A DNA stretch of 64,000 bases from positions 30,721 to 94,720 of the forward strand of contig JALNYT010000011.1 of assembly GCA_023229685.1 (NCBI GenBank). The letters are read 5' to 3'. A program made the translations under genes and the position numbers. Under the pieces are notes generated by a model. That model did no database searches. It was not told the DNA's origin and saw only the letters and a program-made list of their open reading frames with translations. Source of the stretch: Sulfuritalea sp. (GTDB lineage: Bacteria > Pseudomonadota > Gammaproteobacteria > Burkholderiales > Rhodocyclaceae). Below, piece by piece: positions 55,678-64,000 of the stretch (position 1 is the first letter of the stretch; every line of letters begins with the position of its first letter).

Positions 55678-57021
55678 ATGGGAAGAGGCTACAACACCAT
55701 CGCCTTCGATGCCGCCAAATGCGACGGCTGCGGCGACTGCATGACGGCATGCGCCACCGCGAAGACAGGCACCGAAGACAAGACGCGTTCGCGCATCCAG
55801 ATCGTCGGCAGCGGGGATGACGGCTTCGAACTCGCACTCTGCCGGCAGTGCGGCGATCCCAAGTGCGTGACGGTGTGCCCGGCCGCGGCGCTGACCAAGA
55901 ATGCCGAGAGCGGCGTCATCGAGTGGGACGCGGCGAAGTGCGTCGATTGCCTGCTGTGCACCATCGGCTGTGCCTACGCCGGCATCGCCCTCGATTCCGG
56001 TACCGGCCACGTTGCCAAGTGCGACACGTGCGATGGCGCCCCGGCCTGCGTACCCGCCTGCCCGCACGACGCACTGACCTACATCACCACATCGCGCATC
56101 TACAACGAAGTCGGCGGCTGGGAAGACTTGTTCACTCCCGGATTGGCGGGCTGCCAGGGCTGCAACACCGAACTCCTGATGCGCCACACCCTGCGCCGGG
56201 TGGGGCCGGATACCGTACTGGCGACGCCGCCCGGTTGCGTTCCCGGCATGGGGTCGGTCGGTTTCAACGGCACCACCGGCACCAAGGTTCCGGTTTTTCA
56301 TCCGTTGCTGACCAATACCGCGGCCATGCTGGCCGGCATCAAGCGGCAATACAAGCGCGTCGGGCGCGAGGTCAATGCCCTGGCCATTGCCGGCGACGGC
56401 GGCGCTTCGGACGTGGGTTTCCAGTCATTGTCGGGCGCTGCCGAGCGCAATGAACAGATTCTCTTCATGGTGGTCGACAACGAGGGCTACATGAATACCG
56501 GGATGCAGCGTTCGAGCTGCACGCCCTACGGCGCATGGACCTCGACCACGCCGATCGGCCGGGGGTCCGGCGGCATGCCCGCGCAGGGCAAGACGCAGGA
56601 CGCCAAGAATCTGCCGCTGATCATGGTCAACCATCGCTGCGAGTATGTCGCGACGGCGTCCACCGCTTACATGGAAGACTTCTACGACAAGCTCGGCAAG
56701 GCGATCGAGGCTTCCAAGCGCGGTTTTGCCTACCTGCACGTCTATTCGCCCTGCACCACCGGCTGGCGATTCCCGACCGACCAGAACATGGAGGTCGCAC
56801 GCAAGGCGGTGGAAACCAATTTTGTAACGCTGTGGGAGTACACGCCGAACGAGGGCCTGCGCTTGACACGGCCGGTCGATGATCCGATGCCGGTGACCGA
56901 GTATCTCAAGGCAATGGGGCGCTTCCGCCATCTCAGTCCTGATCAGATTTCACACATTCAGGGCAAGGTCGTGGAAAATCTCGCTTTCGTCAAACAAATG
57001 ATTCATCGATCAAGCGTATAG
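55678..57021 (+). CDS. padI: Phenylglyoxylate:acceptor oxidoreductase, beta-type subunit PadI with fused ferredoxin domain
   Basis: The 447-aa protein joins an N-terminal PadC/DmsB-like region with four [4Fe-4S] motifs (CDGCGDCMTAC ~15-25, CRQCGDPKCVTVC ~60-72, CVDCLLCTIGC ~88-98, CDTCDGAPACVPAC ~115-128) to a TPP-binding beta domain (GCQGCNTELLMRH ~160, AGDGGASDVGFQS ~239, DNEGYMNTGMQ ~268). It binds thiamine diphosphate and performs the decarboxylation. Its ~48 kDa fits the published second-largest subunit. It is separated by 9 bp from padJ. Confidence 0.88.
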   Translation: MGRGYNTIAFDAAKCDGCGDCMTACATAKTGTEDKTRSRIQIVGSGDDGFELALCRQCGDPKCVTVCPAAALTKNAESGVIEWDAAKCVDCLLCTIGCAYAGIALDSGTGHVAKCDTCDGAPACVPACPHDALTYITTSRIYNEVGGWEDLFTPGLAGCQGCNTELLMRHTLRRVGPDTVLATPPGCVPGMGSVGFNGTTGTKVPVFHPLLTNTAAMLAGIKRQYKRVGREVNALAIAGDGGASDVGFQSLSGAAERNEQILFMVVDNEGYMNTGMQRSSCTPYGAWTSTTPIGRGSGGMPAQGKTQDAKNLPLIMVNHRCEYVATASTAYMEDFYDKLGKAIEASKRGFAYLHVYSPCTTGWRFPTDQNMEVARKAVETNFVTLWEYTPNEGLRLTRPVDDPMPVTEYLKAMGRFRHLSPDQISHIQGKVVENLAFVKQMIHRSSV

Positions 57022-57030
57022 GGGAGAAAA

Positions 57031-58350
57031 ATGAGCAAGCAGGCTGTGGCAGGAAAAGACCTGGAACCGATCGAGAAGGCGAGCCGGGATGAACTGCAGG
57101 CGCTGCAGCTGCAGCGCATGAAGTGGTCGCTGAAGCACGCCTACGATAATGTGCCGCACTATCGGGCAAAGTATGACGCCGCCGGAGTGCACCCGGACGA
57201 TCTGAAGCAGTTGTCGGATCTCGCGAAATTCCCCTTCACCACCAAGCTCGATCTGCGCGATACCTACCCTTATGGCATGTTCGCGACGCCCATGCGCGAC
57301 GTGGTGCGCGTGCACGCCTCGTCCGGCACTACGGGAAAGCCGACGGTCGTAGGCTATACCGCGAACGACATTTCGATGTGGGCGCAGCTCATGGCGCGCT
57401 CGATGCGCGCCGCAGGCTGCTCGGCCGATGACATCATCCTCAACTCCTATGGCTACGGCCTGTTCACCGGCGGCCTCGGCGCGCACTATGGCGGCGAGCG
57501 TCTGGGTGCAACGGTGATTCCCATGTCCGGCGGCCAGACCGAAAAACAGGTGCAGCTGATCCAGGACTTCAAGCCCACCGTGATCATGTCTACGCCCTCA
57601 TACGTGCTCACGATCGCAGACGAGATGATCAAGCAGGGCATGAAGCCGAACCAGAGCAGTTTGCGGGTGGGCGTTTTCGGCGCCGAACCGTGGACCAATG
57701 AGATGCGGCGCGAGATCGAGGAGCGTCTGGGCATCGACGCCGTCGACATTTATGGCCTGTCGGAGGTCATGGGTCCCGGAGTGTCTTGCGAGTGCATCGA
57801 GACCAAGGATGGCCCGCACATCTGGGAAGATCATTTCTACCCGGAGATCATCAATCCGGAAACCGGTGCAGTGCTACCGGACGGGGAGATGGGCGAACTG
57901 GTGTTTACCTCCCTGTCCAAGGAGGCCTTGCCGATTATCCGCTATCGCACGCGCGACCTGACCCGGCTCTTGCCGGGGACCGCACGCAGCATGAGGCGCA
58001 TGGAGAAGATCACCGGTCGCAGCGATGACATGCTGATCATTCGCGGCGTGAATGTCTTCCCGACGCAAATCGAAGAGATTTTGCTGAAGAACCCCAACTT
58101 GTGCGCCCAGTATCAGTTGCAGGTGTCGCGCGAAGGGCACCTCGACAAACTGGACGTCTACGTCGAGGTGCGCAGCGATCTCTCGGCTACCCTGAGCGAA
58201 GCGAGGCGCCGCGAAATCGGCGGCGAGGTGCAGCACCACATCAAGTCCCTGGTGGGCGTCACTGCCGAAGTTCATGTCGTCGAAACCGACAAGGTCGAGA
58301 GAACCCTGGTCGGCAAAGCCCGGCGGGTGATTGACCGGCGGCCGAAGTAG
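57031..58350 (+). CDS. padJ: Phenylacetate-CoA ligase
   Basis: A 439-aa AMP-forming ligase of the PaaK/PadJ family: AMP-binding HASSGTTGKPTVVGYT (~95-110), YGLSEVMGPGVS (~245-256), and TGRSDDMLIIRGVNVFPTQIE (part, ~328-347). It converts phenylacetate, ATP and CoA to phenylacetyl-CoA, the substrate of PadBCD and the likely inducer of the PaaX-type repressor. The preceding gene is padI and the following livH. Confidence 0.92.
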   Translation: MSKQAVAGKDLEPIEKASRDELQALQLQRMKWSLKHAYDNVPHYRAKYDAAGVHPDDLKQLSDLAKFPFTTKLDLRDTYPYGMFATPMRDVVRVHASSGTTGKPTVVGYTANDISMWAQLMARSMRAAGCSADDIILNSYGYGLFTGGLGAHYGGERLGATVIPMSGGQTEKQVQLIQDFKPTVIMSTPSYVLTIADEMIKQGMKPNQSSLRVGVFGAEPWTNEMRREIEERLGIDAVDIYGLSEVMGPGVSCECIETKDGPHIWEDHFYPEIINPETGAVLPDGEMGELVFTSLSKEALPIIRYRTRDLTRLLPGTARSMRRMEKITGRSDDMLIIRGVNVFPTQIEEILLKNPNLCAQYQLQVSREGHLDKLDVYVEVRSDLSATLSEARRREIGGEVQHHIKSLVGVTAEVHVVETDKVERTLVGKARRVIDRRPK

Positions 58351-58364
58351 GGCCGGGAGACGAT

Positions 58365-59240
58365 ATGTTCTCGCAGTTCCTGCAATTCCTGTTCTCGGGC
58401 ATCACGGTAGGGGCCACCTATGCCCTGGCGGCACTAGGGTTTACGCTGATTTACAACGCCAGCAACGTGATCAATTTTGCGCAGGGCGAGTTCATCATGC
58501 TGGGCGGCATGCTGGCCTTCTACTTCATGCAGTCCGGGTTATCGCTGCCGCTGGCCCTCTTGCTGGCGATCGCGATTCCGGCGGTGGTCGGCGTTCTGTT
58601 CGAGAAGCTGGCGATCGAACCAGCGCGCGATGCCGAGGTGGTGACGCTGATCATCATCACCATCGGTGCATCGCTGGTCATTCGCGGTCTGATACAGATC
58701 TGGCTGGGCAAGGGCGCGCACAGCTATCCTGCGTTTTCGGGCAGCGAGCCCATTCAAATCGGCGGCGCCACACTGCTGCCGCAAAGCCTTTGGGTGCTTG
58801 GCATCACGGCGCTGGTGGTTGTTGCACTCTGGTATTTTTTCAGCCGTACGCTGGCCGGCAAGGCCATTCTCGCCACCTCCTGCAATCCGCTGGCCGCGCA
58901 ACTGGTCGGCATCAACACGCAGTGGGTGCTGCTGGTGAGTTTCGCGCTTTCGGCCGCGCTGGGTGCGATCGGCGGTGTGCTGCTGACCCCGATCACCCTG
59001 ACTTCCTACGACGTCGGGATCATGCTGGGCCTCAAGGGCTTTGTCGCCGTTGTCGTCGGTGGCCTGGGCAGCGGTCTGGGTGCCGTCGTCGGCGGGCTGC
59101 TGGTGGGAATCATCGAAGCGATGGCGGCCGGCTACATCTCGTCCGCTTACAAGGACGCCATTCCATTCATTCTCATCCTGTTCATTCTCTTCTTCATGCC
59201 GCGCGGCATTTTCGGCGCGCAAGTCACGGAGCGGGTATGA
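58365..59240 (+). CDS. livH: Branched-chain-type ABC transporter permease LivH
   Basis: A 291-aa integral membrane protein with ~8 helices: YALAALGFTLIYNASNVINFAQGEF (part, ~18-42) and GLKGFVAVVVGGLGSGLGAVVGG (~222-244, part) are LivH signatures. With LivM it forms the channel. Placed after padJ, it likely imports phenylacetate or another aromatic acid rather than leucine; this is inference. Its stop overlaps livM (ATGA). Confidence 0.88.
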   Translation: MFSQFLQFLFSGITVGATYALAALGFTLIYNASNVINFAQGEFIMLGGMLAFYFMQSGLSLPLALLLAIAIPAVVGVLFEKLAIEPARDAEVVTLIIITIGASLVIRGLIQIWLGKGAHSYPAFSGSEPIQIGGATLLPQSLWVLGITALVVVALWYFFSRTLAGKAILATSCNPLAAQLVGINTQWVLLVSFALSAALGAIGGVLLTPITLTSYDVGIMLGLKGFVAVVVGGLGSGLGAVVGGLLVGIIEAMAAGYISSAYKDAIPFILILFILFFMPRGIFGAQVTERV

Positions 59241-60184
59241 GCGTGCTGAAGCGGCAATACCCGCTGATGATTCTTGCGGGGGTGCTGCTGCTGCTGCCGC
59301 TGGTGCTGCCCAACAACTATTATTACGACATTGCCATACGGATGGCGATCAATGCGATCATCGTTCTCGGCTTGAATCTTCTGATCGGATTTGCCGGCCA
59401 GATAAGCCTCGGGCACGCCGGCTTCGTTGGCGTTGGCGCGTATGCTTCGGCGATTCTTCCCTCCCAGTTCGGTTGGCATCCGCTATTGGCAATGGGCGCA
59501 GGTGCGGCGATTGCGAGCACCATCGCGGCGATTGTCGCGCGGCCGATCTTTCGCCTGAAGGGGCACTATCTGGCGATGGCAACGCTCGGCCTGGGAATCA
59601 TTATTGCGATTGTGATCAAGAACGAGGCGGCCTATACGGGGGGTCCGGATGGTATGCCGGTCGCTCCGCTCGGCCTGATGGGCTTCGAGATTTCCGGTGA
59701 AAAGCAGTGGTACTGGGTGCTCGCCGCGATTCTTCTGTTCAGTTTCTGGGCAGCCCGGAATCTGATTGATTCTCCCTTCGGCCGGGCCCTGCGAGCACTG
59801 CATGGGTCCGAGGTCGCGTCACAGGTCATGGGTGTCGATGTCGTTCGCTACAAGGTCACCATCTTTGTCCTGTCGGCCTTCTTTGCCAGCCTGATGGGCA
59901 GTGTCACCGCTCATTACATCGGTTTCGTCACGCCCAATATCGCCGATTTTTTCCATTCCATCGAGCTTATGACCATGGTCGTGGTCGGCGGCATGGCGTC
60001 CATTTACGGCTCGCTGATCGGGGCCGTGCTGCTGACCGCCTTGCCCCAGGCGCTGTCGACGTTCGAGGGGTGGGAAACGGTGGCCTTCGGTTCCATCCTC
60101 ATACTTTGCATGATCTTCATGCCAAAGGGATTGGTGCCCACCTTGGCGGCACGCTTCGGCCGCAACGGGCAGGAGGACCGCTGA
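59237..60184 (+). CDS. livM: Branched-chain-type ABC transporter permease LivM
   Basis: Start ATG at 59237 overlapping livH; 315 aa. LivM motifs: LNLLIGFAGQISLGHAGFVGVGAYA (part, ~45-69), FRLKGHYLAMATLGLG (~109-124) and MVVVGGMASIYGSLIGA (~246-262). It has about nine helices. It is the second channel subunit. Its TGA shares a base with the livG ATG. Confidence 0.88.
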   Translation: MSVLKRQYPLMILAGVLLLLPLVLPNNYYYDIAIRMAINAIIVLGLNLLIGFAGQISLGHAGFVGVGAYASAILPSQFGWHPLLAMGAGAAIASTIAAIVARPIFRLKGHYLAMATLGLGIIIAIVIKNEAAYTGGPDGMPVAPLGLMGFEISGEKQWYWVLAAILLFSFWAARNLIDSPFGRALRALHGSEVASQVMGVDVVRYKVTIFVLSAFFASLMGSVTAHYIGFVTPNIADFFHSIELMTMVVVGGMASIYGSLIGAVLLTALPQALSTFEGWETVAFGSILILCMIFMPKGLVPTLAARFGRNGQEDR

Positions 60185-60945
60185 TGGCCCTGCTCGAAGT
60201 CGATAATCTTTCCAAGTCCTTTGGCGGCGTCACGGCCGTGCAGAACGTCAGCTTTGCCGTTGATCGCGGGCTGGTTTATTCGGTCATCGGGCCGAACGGG
60301 GCCGGCAAGACCACGCTGTTCAACCTGATTACCGGTGTTTACACGCCGACCGAGGGTGACATCAGGCTCGACGGCCAGTCCATTGCCGGCGTCGAGCCGC
60401 ATGCTCTGGCCTTGAAGGGAATGGCCCGAACATTCCAGAACCTGCAGATCTGCATGAACATGACCGCGCTGGAAAACGTCATGGTCGGGGCGCACTTGCA
60501 GCTTGACCGCAACCTGATCAAAGCCATGCTGCGCTTTCCAGGCATCGCCAGGCGCGATAGCGAGCTGAAGGACCAAGCGCACGAACTGATGCGCTTCGTC
60601 GGCCTGGAGCGCTACTGGAATCTGGGCGCCAGCTCCATGCCATACGGAGCGCTGAAGCGGCTGGAAATAGCCCGGGCGCTCGCCGCCAAGCCGCAGATAC
60701 TTTTTCTCGATGAACCGGCGGCGGGGCTGAACTCAATGGAAACCGGCGAGATCGATGAACTCGTGCGCAAGGTCGCCGGCAACGATGTCACCGTGGTGCT
60801 GGTCGAGCACGACATGAAAATGGTGATGAACATTTCCGATCGCATTCTGGTGCTTGACTACGGCAAGAAGCTGACCGAAGGCACGGCCAAGGAAGTCAGA
60901 GAGAATCCGGACGTGATCGCGGCCTATCTGGGTAGCAACGTATGA
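60184..60945 (+). CDS. livG: ABC transporter ATP-binding protein LivG
   Basis: Start ATG at 60184; 253 aa. Walker A GPNGAGKTT (~40), Q-loop ARTFQNLQ (~86), signature MPYGALKRLEIARALA (~158-173; slightly off the usual SYGxQR), Walker B ILFLDEPAAGLN (~179-190), H-loop VLVEHDMK. It is one of two ATPases that drive the permeases. 22 bp separate it from the fusion gene. Confidence 0.92.
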   Translation: MALLEVDNLSKSFGGVTAVQNVSFAVDRGLVYSVIGPNGAGKTTLFNLITGVYTPTEGDIRLDGQSIAGVEPHALALKGMARTFQNLQICMNMTALENVMVGAHLQLDRNLIKAMLRFPGIARRDSELKDQAHELMRFVGLERYWNLGASSMPYGALKRLEIARALAAKPQILFLDEPAAGLNSMETGEIDELVRKVAGNDVTVVLVEHDMKMVMNISDRILVLDYGKKLTEGTAKEVRENPDVIAAYLGSNV

Positions 60946-60967
60946 AAAGGGCAGAGAGGAAGATTCT

Positions 60968-62284
60968 GTGACCGATGCTCTGGAGATCATCAGCAGCGAG
61001 CACCGCAGCATGTGGCAGTTGACCGTTATGCTCGATGAACTTCGCAAGCAACTGGGCAAGCCGGGGGGGAGGCCCGATGCGGAGCTGTTCGGTCTGATTC
61101 TGAACTACATCGAGCAGTACATCGAGCGGGTGCATCAACCCAAGGAGGAAGCTCTCCTTTACAAGGCAGTGCTTGATCGCACCAGCGAAGGCAACGACAT
61201 GATTGCGGAGTTCCAGCGCGAGCATGCCGACAGCCCGGAGCTTGTGGCGCGGCTTCGCGCCCAGTTGGAAGCCCTGGGGCATCACTATCCGGAGGGTGTC
61301 GCCGAATTTCAGGCGGCACTGGAAGCGTACATCCTGATGATGCGTCATCACATCATGAAGGAAGAAAACGAGCTGTTTCCGTTGGCGCGCAGGATATTGA
61401 CCGAGGTGGACTGGGACCAAATCAATACCGCGTTTGCCGACAGCCACGACCCGCTATTCGGGGAAAGTGTCCGTGTCGAGTTTCGCGCCCTGATGTCGCG
61501 CATCGTCAATCAGGCGCCTGAACCGATAGGCTTTGGCCTCGTTGCGGAGATGAAACCGCCAGCCGAAGCGCATCCGGTGCTGCTGTCGGTCGAGAATCTG
61601 AGCAGTCATTACGGACGCATACAGGCGCTGCGGGGCGTCACGATCGAAGTCAGGCAGGGCCAACTGGTCGCACTGGTCGGCGCCAACGGGGCAGGTAAGA
61701 CCACCTTGCTCAGGGCGATTTCCGGGGTGCAGAAAACATCCGGCGGCAAAGTGAGTTTTGCCGGGCAGGACATCACGCATTGTCGCCCGGACCAGCGTGT
61801 CCGGCTCGGCATCTGCCAGGTCCCCGAGGGGCGCCAGGTATTCGGCCCGCTTACGGTGGAAGACAACCTGCGCCTGGGCGCCTATACGCGCTGCGACAAG
61901 GCGTCGATCAAGGAAGACATGGAACAGATGTACGCCATGTTCCCGATCCTCAAGCAGAAATTCAAACAGGCGGCAGGAACCCTGTCAGGCGGCCAGCAGC
62001 AGATGCTGGCGATGGCGCGCGCCCTCATGGGAAGGCCGAAATTGCTACTGCTGGACGAGCCATCGATGGGCCTGGCGCCGCTGCTTATCCAGGAGATATT
62101 CAACGCCATCATCAGCCTGCGTGAACACGGCAAGACCGTTTTCCTGGTCGAGCAGAATGCGCAGGCCGCGCTTTCGATTGCAGATCAGGCCTATGTGATC
62201 GAGACCGGAGAAACCGTTCTTTCCGGAACGGGCAGCGAATTGCTGGTGAATGAGCGGGTGAAGTCGGCTTACCTGGGCATCTGA
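60968..62284 (+). CDS. Fusion of a hemerythrin (HHE) domain with the ABC ATPase LivF
   Basis: GTG start at 60968; 438 aa, almost twice LivF length. Residues ~1-165 form a four-helix HHE cation-binding domain with the full ligand set: His12, His56-x3-Glu60, His86 and His128-x3-Glu132. A linker (~185-203) leads to a complete LivF (residues ~205-438): Walker A GANGAGKTT (~238), LSGGQQQMLAMARALMG (~343), Walker B LLLLDEPSMGLAP. The frame is continuous without any slippery or stop signal. An internal ATG at 61550 could give a LivF-only product, but its purine-rich sequence touches the ATG. Iron or O2 sensing at the transporter is inference. Confidence 0.85.
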   Translation: MTDALEIISSEHRSMWQLTVMLDELRKQLGKPGGRPDAELFGLILNYIEQYIERVHQPKEEALLYKAVLDRTSEGNDMIAEFQREHADSPELVARLRAQLEALGHHYPEGVAEFQAALEAYILMMRHHIMKEENELFPLARRILTEVDWDQINTAFADSHDPLFGESVRVEFRALMSRIVNQAPEPIGFGLVAEMKPPAEAHPVLLSVENLSSHYGRIQALRGVTIEVRQGQLVALVGANGAGKTTLLRAISGVQKTSGGKVSFAGQDITHCRPDQRVRLGICQVPEGRQVFGPLTVEDNLRLGAYTRCDKASIKEDMEQMYAMFPILKQKFKQAAGTLSGGQQQMLAMARALMGRPKLLLLDEPSMGLAPLLIQEIFNAIISLREHGKTVFLVEQNAQAALSIADQAYVIETGETVLSGTGSELLVNERVKSAYLGI

Positions 62285-62304
62285 TTTGAAGTAGATTGGC
62301 GTTG

Positions 62305-62332
62305 TTGCATGCTTGCAAATACTCTTTAGAAT
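62305..62332 (+). promoter_or_regulatory. Candidate livK promoter with palindrome
   Basis: TTGCAT (62305-62310), 16 bp, TAGAAT (62327-62332) resembles a sigma-70 promoter. The -35 part is within a palindrome TTGCA, TGCT, TGCAA (62305-62318) that could bind a regulator. It would allow the binding protein to be made in excess over the membrane parts. Confidence 0.45.
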
Positions 62333-62381
62333 CACCCTGTCGTAATCGCTGTTATTAAAAATACACTTGGAGGAAACAACC

Positions 62382-63533
62382 GTGGTCAAACACTCGTTAC
62401 TCAAGATCGTCACCGCTGCCGCTATTGCAGTCGGTACCAGCCTGTCCGCCTTTGCCGCCGACCCGATCAAGATCGGCTCGGTTCTTTCAGTCACCGGTCC
62501 CGGAGCTTTCCTTGGCGACCCCGAACTGAAAACCCTTCAGCTATATATCGAAAAGATCAACAAGGAAGGCGGCGTCCTCGGGCGCCAGTTGCAGTTGTTC
62601 CATTATGACGACGGCTCGGATGCCGGCAAGGCCAATGGCTTCGCCAAGCGTCTGCTCGATGATGACAAAGTGGACGTGATCGTCGGCGGCACGCTGACCG
62701 GTTCCACCATGTCGATGATTCCTCTCGTCGAGAAGGCAGAAGTACCGTTCATTTCGCTGGCCGGTGCGGTCGTCATCGTTGAGCCGGTGAAGAAATGGGT
62801 ATTCAAGACGCCGCATACCGACCGCATGGCGGCCGAGAAGGTGTTCGATGACATGAAGAAGCACAACATCACCAAGGTCGCCCTGTTCTCCGAAACGAGT
62901 GGCTTCGGCGCGTCGGGCAAAAAGGAAACCGAGGCCATGGCTGCCAAGATGGGGATCACCCTGGTAGCCAATGAAACCTACGGACCCAAGGACACCGACA
63001 TGACGCCGCAACTGACCAAGATCAAGAACACGGCAGGCGTCCAGGCTGTATTCGTCTTTGGTCTGGGACAGGGCCCGGCCGTAGTCAACAAGAACTACAA
63101 GCAGCTCGGCCTCACTTTCCCGCTGTATCACGCTCATGGCGTGGCATCGGAAGAGTTCATCAAGCTCTCCGGAACTGCGGCCGAAGGTGTCCGCCTGCCG
63201 GCGGCGGCTTTGCTGGTGGCCAACAAACTGGCTGCCAACGATCCGCAGAAGCCTGTGGTTACGGCCTATCGCAAGGCCTATAGCGACCGCTACAAGGAAG
63301 ATGTCTCCACCTTCGGTGGTCATGCCTACGACGGTTTGATGATTGTGGTTGATGCAATGAAGCGTGCGGGTTCCACCGACAAGGCCAAGGTTCGCGACGC
63401 CATCGAGACCACCAAGGGCTACATTGGCACAGGCGGCAAGGTCAACATGTCGCCAACGGATCACATGGGCCTGGATCAATCCGCCTTCATCATGCTGGAA
63501 ATCAGGAATGGAGATTGGACTATCGCCAAGTAA
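62382..63533 (+). CDS. livK: Periplasmic binding protein of the Liv-type transporter (LivK/J)
   Basis: I choose GTG at 62382 with GGAGG upstream; the in-frame TTG at 62367 is less likely. 383 aa with signal peptide (VKHSLLKIVTAAAIAVGTSL to AFA, ~25 residues) and mature start ADPIKIGSVLSVTGPGAFLGD. Type I periplasmic-binding fold with ARRLLDDDKVDVIVGG-like region (~80-100) and SLAGAVVIVEPVKKWVFKT. It is the ligand-capture subunit of the preceding LivHMGF set; probable ligand an aromatic acid, from context. It ends the pad-liv cluster at a strong terminator. Confidence 0.87.
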   Translation: MVKHSLLKIVTAAAIAVGTSLSAFAADPIKIGSVLSVTGPGAFLGDPELKTLQLYIEKINKEGGVLGRQLQLFHYDDGSDAGKANGFAKRLLDDDKVDVIVGGTLTGSTMSMIPLVEKAEVPFISLAGAVVIVEPVKKWVFKTPHTDRMAAEKVFDDMKKHNITKVALFSETSGFGASGKKETEAMAAKMGITLVANETYGPKDTDMTPQLTKIKNTAGVQAVFVFGLGQGPAVVNKNYKQLGLTFPLYHAHGVASEEFIKLSGTAAEGVRLPAAALLVANKLAANDPQKPVVTAYRKAYSDRYKEDVSTFGGHAYDGLMIVVDAMKRAGSTDKAKVRDAIETTKGYIGTGGKVNMSPTDHMGLDQSAFIMLEIRNGDWTIAK

Positions 63534-63552
63534 GCCGGTCCGACTGAACAAG

Positions 63553-63578
63553 AAAGCCCGCTTCGCGCGGGCTTTTTT
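63553..63578 (+). terminator. Rho-independent terminator after livK
   Basis: AAAGCCCGC, loop TTCGC, GCGGGCTTT and a T-run to 63579: a strong terminator 20 bp after the livK stop. Confidence 0.93.
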
Positions 63579-63579
63579 T

Positions 63580-63613
63580 ATGTCTCCGTCCCTTGGGGCG
63601 GGGACGGTATCCC
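63580..63613 (+). repeat. REP-like hairpin unit, third copy
   Basis: ATGTCTCCGTCCC, TTGGGGC, GGGGACGGTATCCC follows the livK terminator. CCGTCCC/GGGACGG pair perfectly. It matches the two units at 23003-23080. Confidence 0.65.
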
Positions 63614-64000
63614 AGGCTATGGGGAATCCGGAATCTGGCGTCGCACGCGCAAGCGGCGTGATTTTTCGATCTCACCCAGTTCGTATGGAAACAGGCGGAT
63701 GGTCGCGTTGAATGGGCGGTCTTACTCCCCGCTGGTCGGGCGGGATGATTGCGGTGCGGGTCCGGTTATCGGCCATTGCAGTCGTTTTGTCCAACACTGA
63801 AAGTCGGCGCTGGCGATACGGCGGTTGTTCGGCCAAAGCTGCCGTCAATGATCGTTTGCTCTATGTCTCAGTGCGGCCATGAGCGGCCTCCCAGCCCTAT
63901 TCCCCAATGCGGTCGTTCGCGGTGACGCCTTGACATATCTTAATCGTGCCCCTCTTGGCCACCCAGTGTCACGGCCGCCCAGATTGAGGAAAGGATAGAT
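63614..64000. other. Non-coding stretch after livK
   Basis: Apart from one copy of the 26-bp motif (63798-63823), no open frame with family-like sequence is seen on either strand in these 387 bases. Composition is ordinary. It may contain an upstream region of a gene beyond the window edge. Confidence 0.6.
63798..63823 (-). repeat. Dispersed 26-bp motif, copy 9 (intergenic, downstream of livK)
   Basis: Minus-strand CGCCGT, ATC, then GCCAGCGCCGACTTTCA: identical to the consensus. It stands in non-coding DNA with no conserved reading frame, so it is not a coding constraint. Confidence 0.8.

Noticed and set aside
52189..57021. PadEFGHI as pyruvate or 2-oxoglutarate:ferredoxin oxidoreductase
   Set aside because: The NAD(H)-type flavoprotein PadH and the Fe-S fusion on the beta subunit are features of phenylglyoxylate dehydrogenase, and the neighbours agree.

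Overview
The window reads as a chromosome segment of a facultatively anaerobic betaproteobacterium, most like the Rhodocyclales and relatives (an Aromatoleum, Thauera, Sterolibacterium or Georgfuchsia type of organism). Reasons: high GC, an EarP/Arg32-type EF-P pair, a betaproteobacterial isc operon with two desulfurase genes, and a complete pad cluster for anaerobic phenylacetate oxidation. The genus is inference; no rRNA gene is present. Functions are assigned from protein motifs and gene order only.

Layout. 1-1.6 kb: 3' end of an exopolysaccharide cluster (BY-kinase tail, PHP-type phosphatase, TPR protein). 1.9-16.9 kb: mostly minus-strand housekeeping and metabolic genes (FecR-like secreted protein, HNH protein, tRNA-Arg, MaoC, tRNA-Ser, nadC, ferredoxin-type glutamate synthase homologue, DMT exporter, NAD(P)HX repair enzyme, glutamate dehydrogenase, diguanylate cyclase, an AapJQM-like amino acid transporter without its ATPase, dinB). 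17-29 kb: amidohydrolase, efp-earP, UDG, uvrC, pgsA, a tRNA Gly-Cys-Leu cluster, mutS, suhB, trmJ. 29-36.4 kb: cysE and the isc Fe-S assembly operon (iscR, two desulfurases, iscU, iscA, hscB, hscA, fdx, iscX), preceded by two tandem IscR-type operator sites. 36.4-41 kb: tatD, tpx, typA, MTA/MTI phosphorylase, def.

41.2-63.5 kb is the accessory metabolic island. A PaaX-family regulator sits between two transcription units: leftward, two NDP-forming acyl-CoA synthetase-like genes (one with a large deletion in its ATP-grasp part); rightward, fdhD-padBCD-padEFGHI-padJ-livHMGF-livK. PadJ would activate phenylacetate to phenylacetyl-CoA, PadBCD (molybdenum enzyme, helped by FdhD) oxidise it to phenylglyoxylate, PadEFGHI decarboxylate that to benzoyl-CoA with NADH formation, and the Liv system import the substrate. 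Both promoter regions flanking the regulator carry a GATACA-N26/27-TGTATC inverted repeat that fits a PaaX-type operator. The LivF ATPase is fused to an N-terminal hemerythrin (HHE) domain with all six expected metal ligands, which suggests an oxygen- or iron-sensing uptake system.

A second layer not explained by genes is a 26-bp dispersed motif (CGCCGT, three variable bases, GCCAGCGCCGACTTTC plus one base) found nine times without gaps in the alignment, in both orientations, in coding and non-coding DNA, plus a separate REP-like hairpin unit (three copies).
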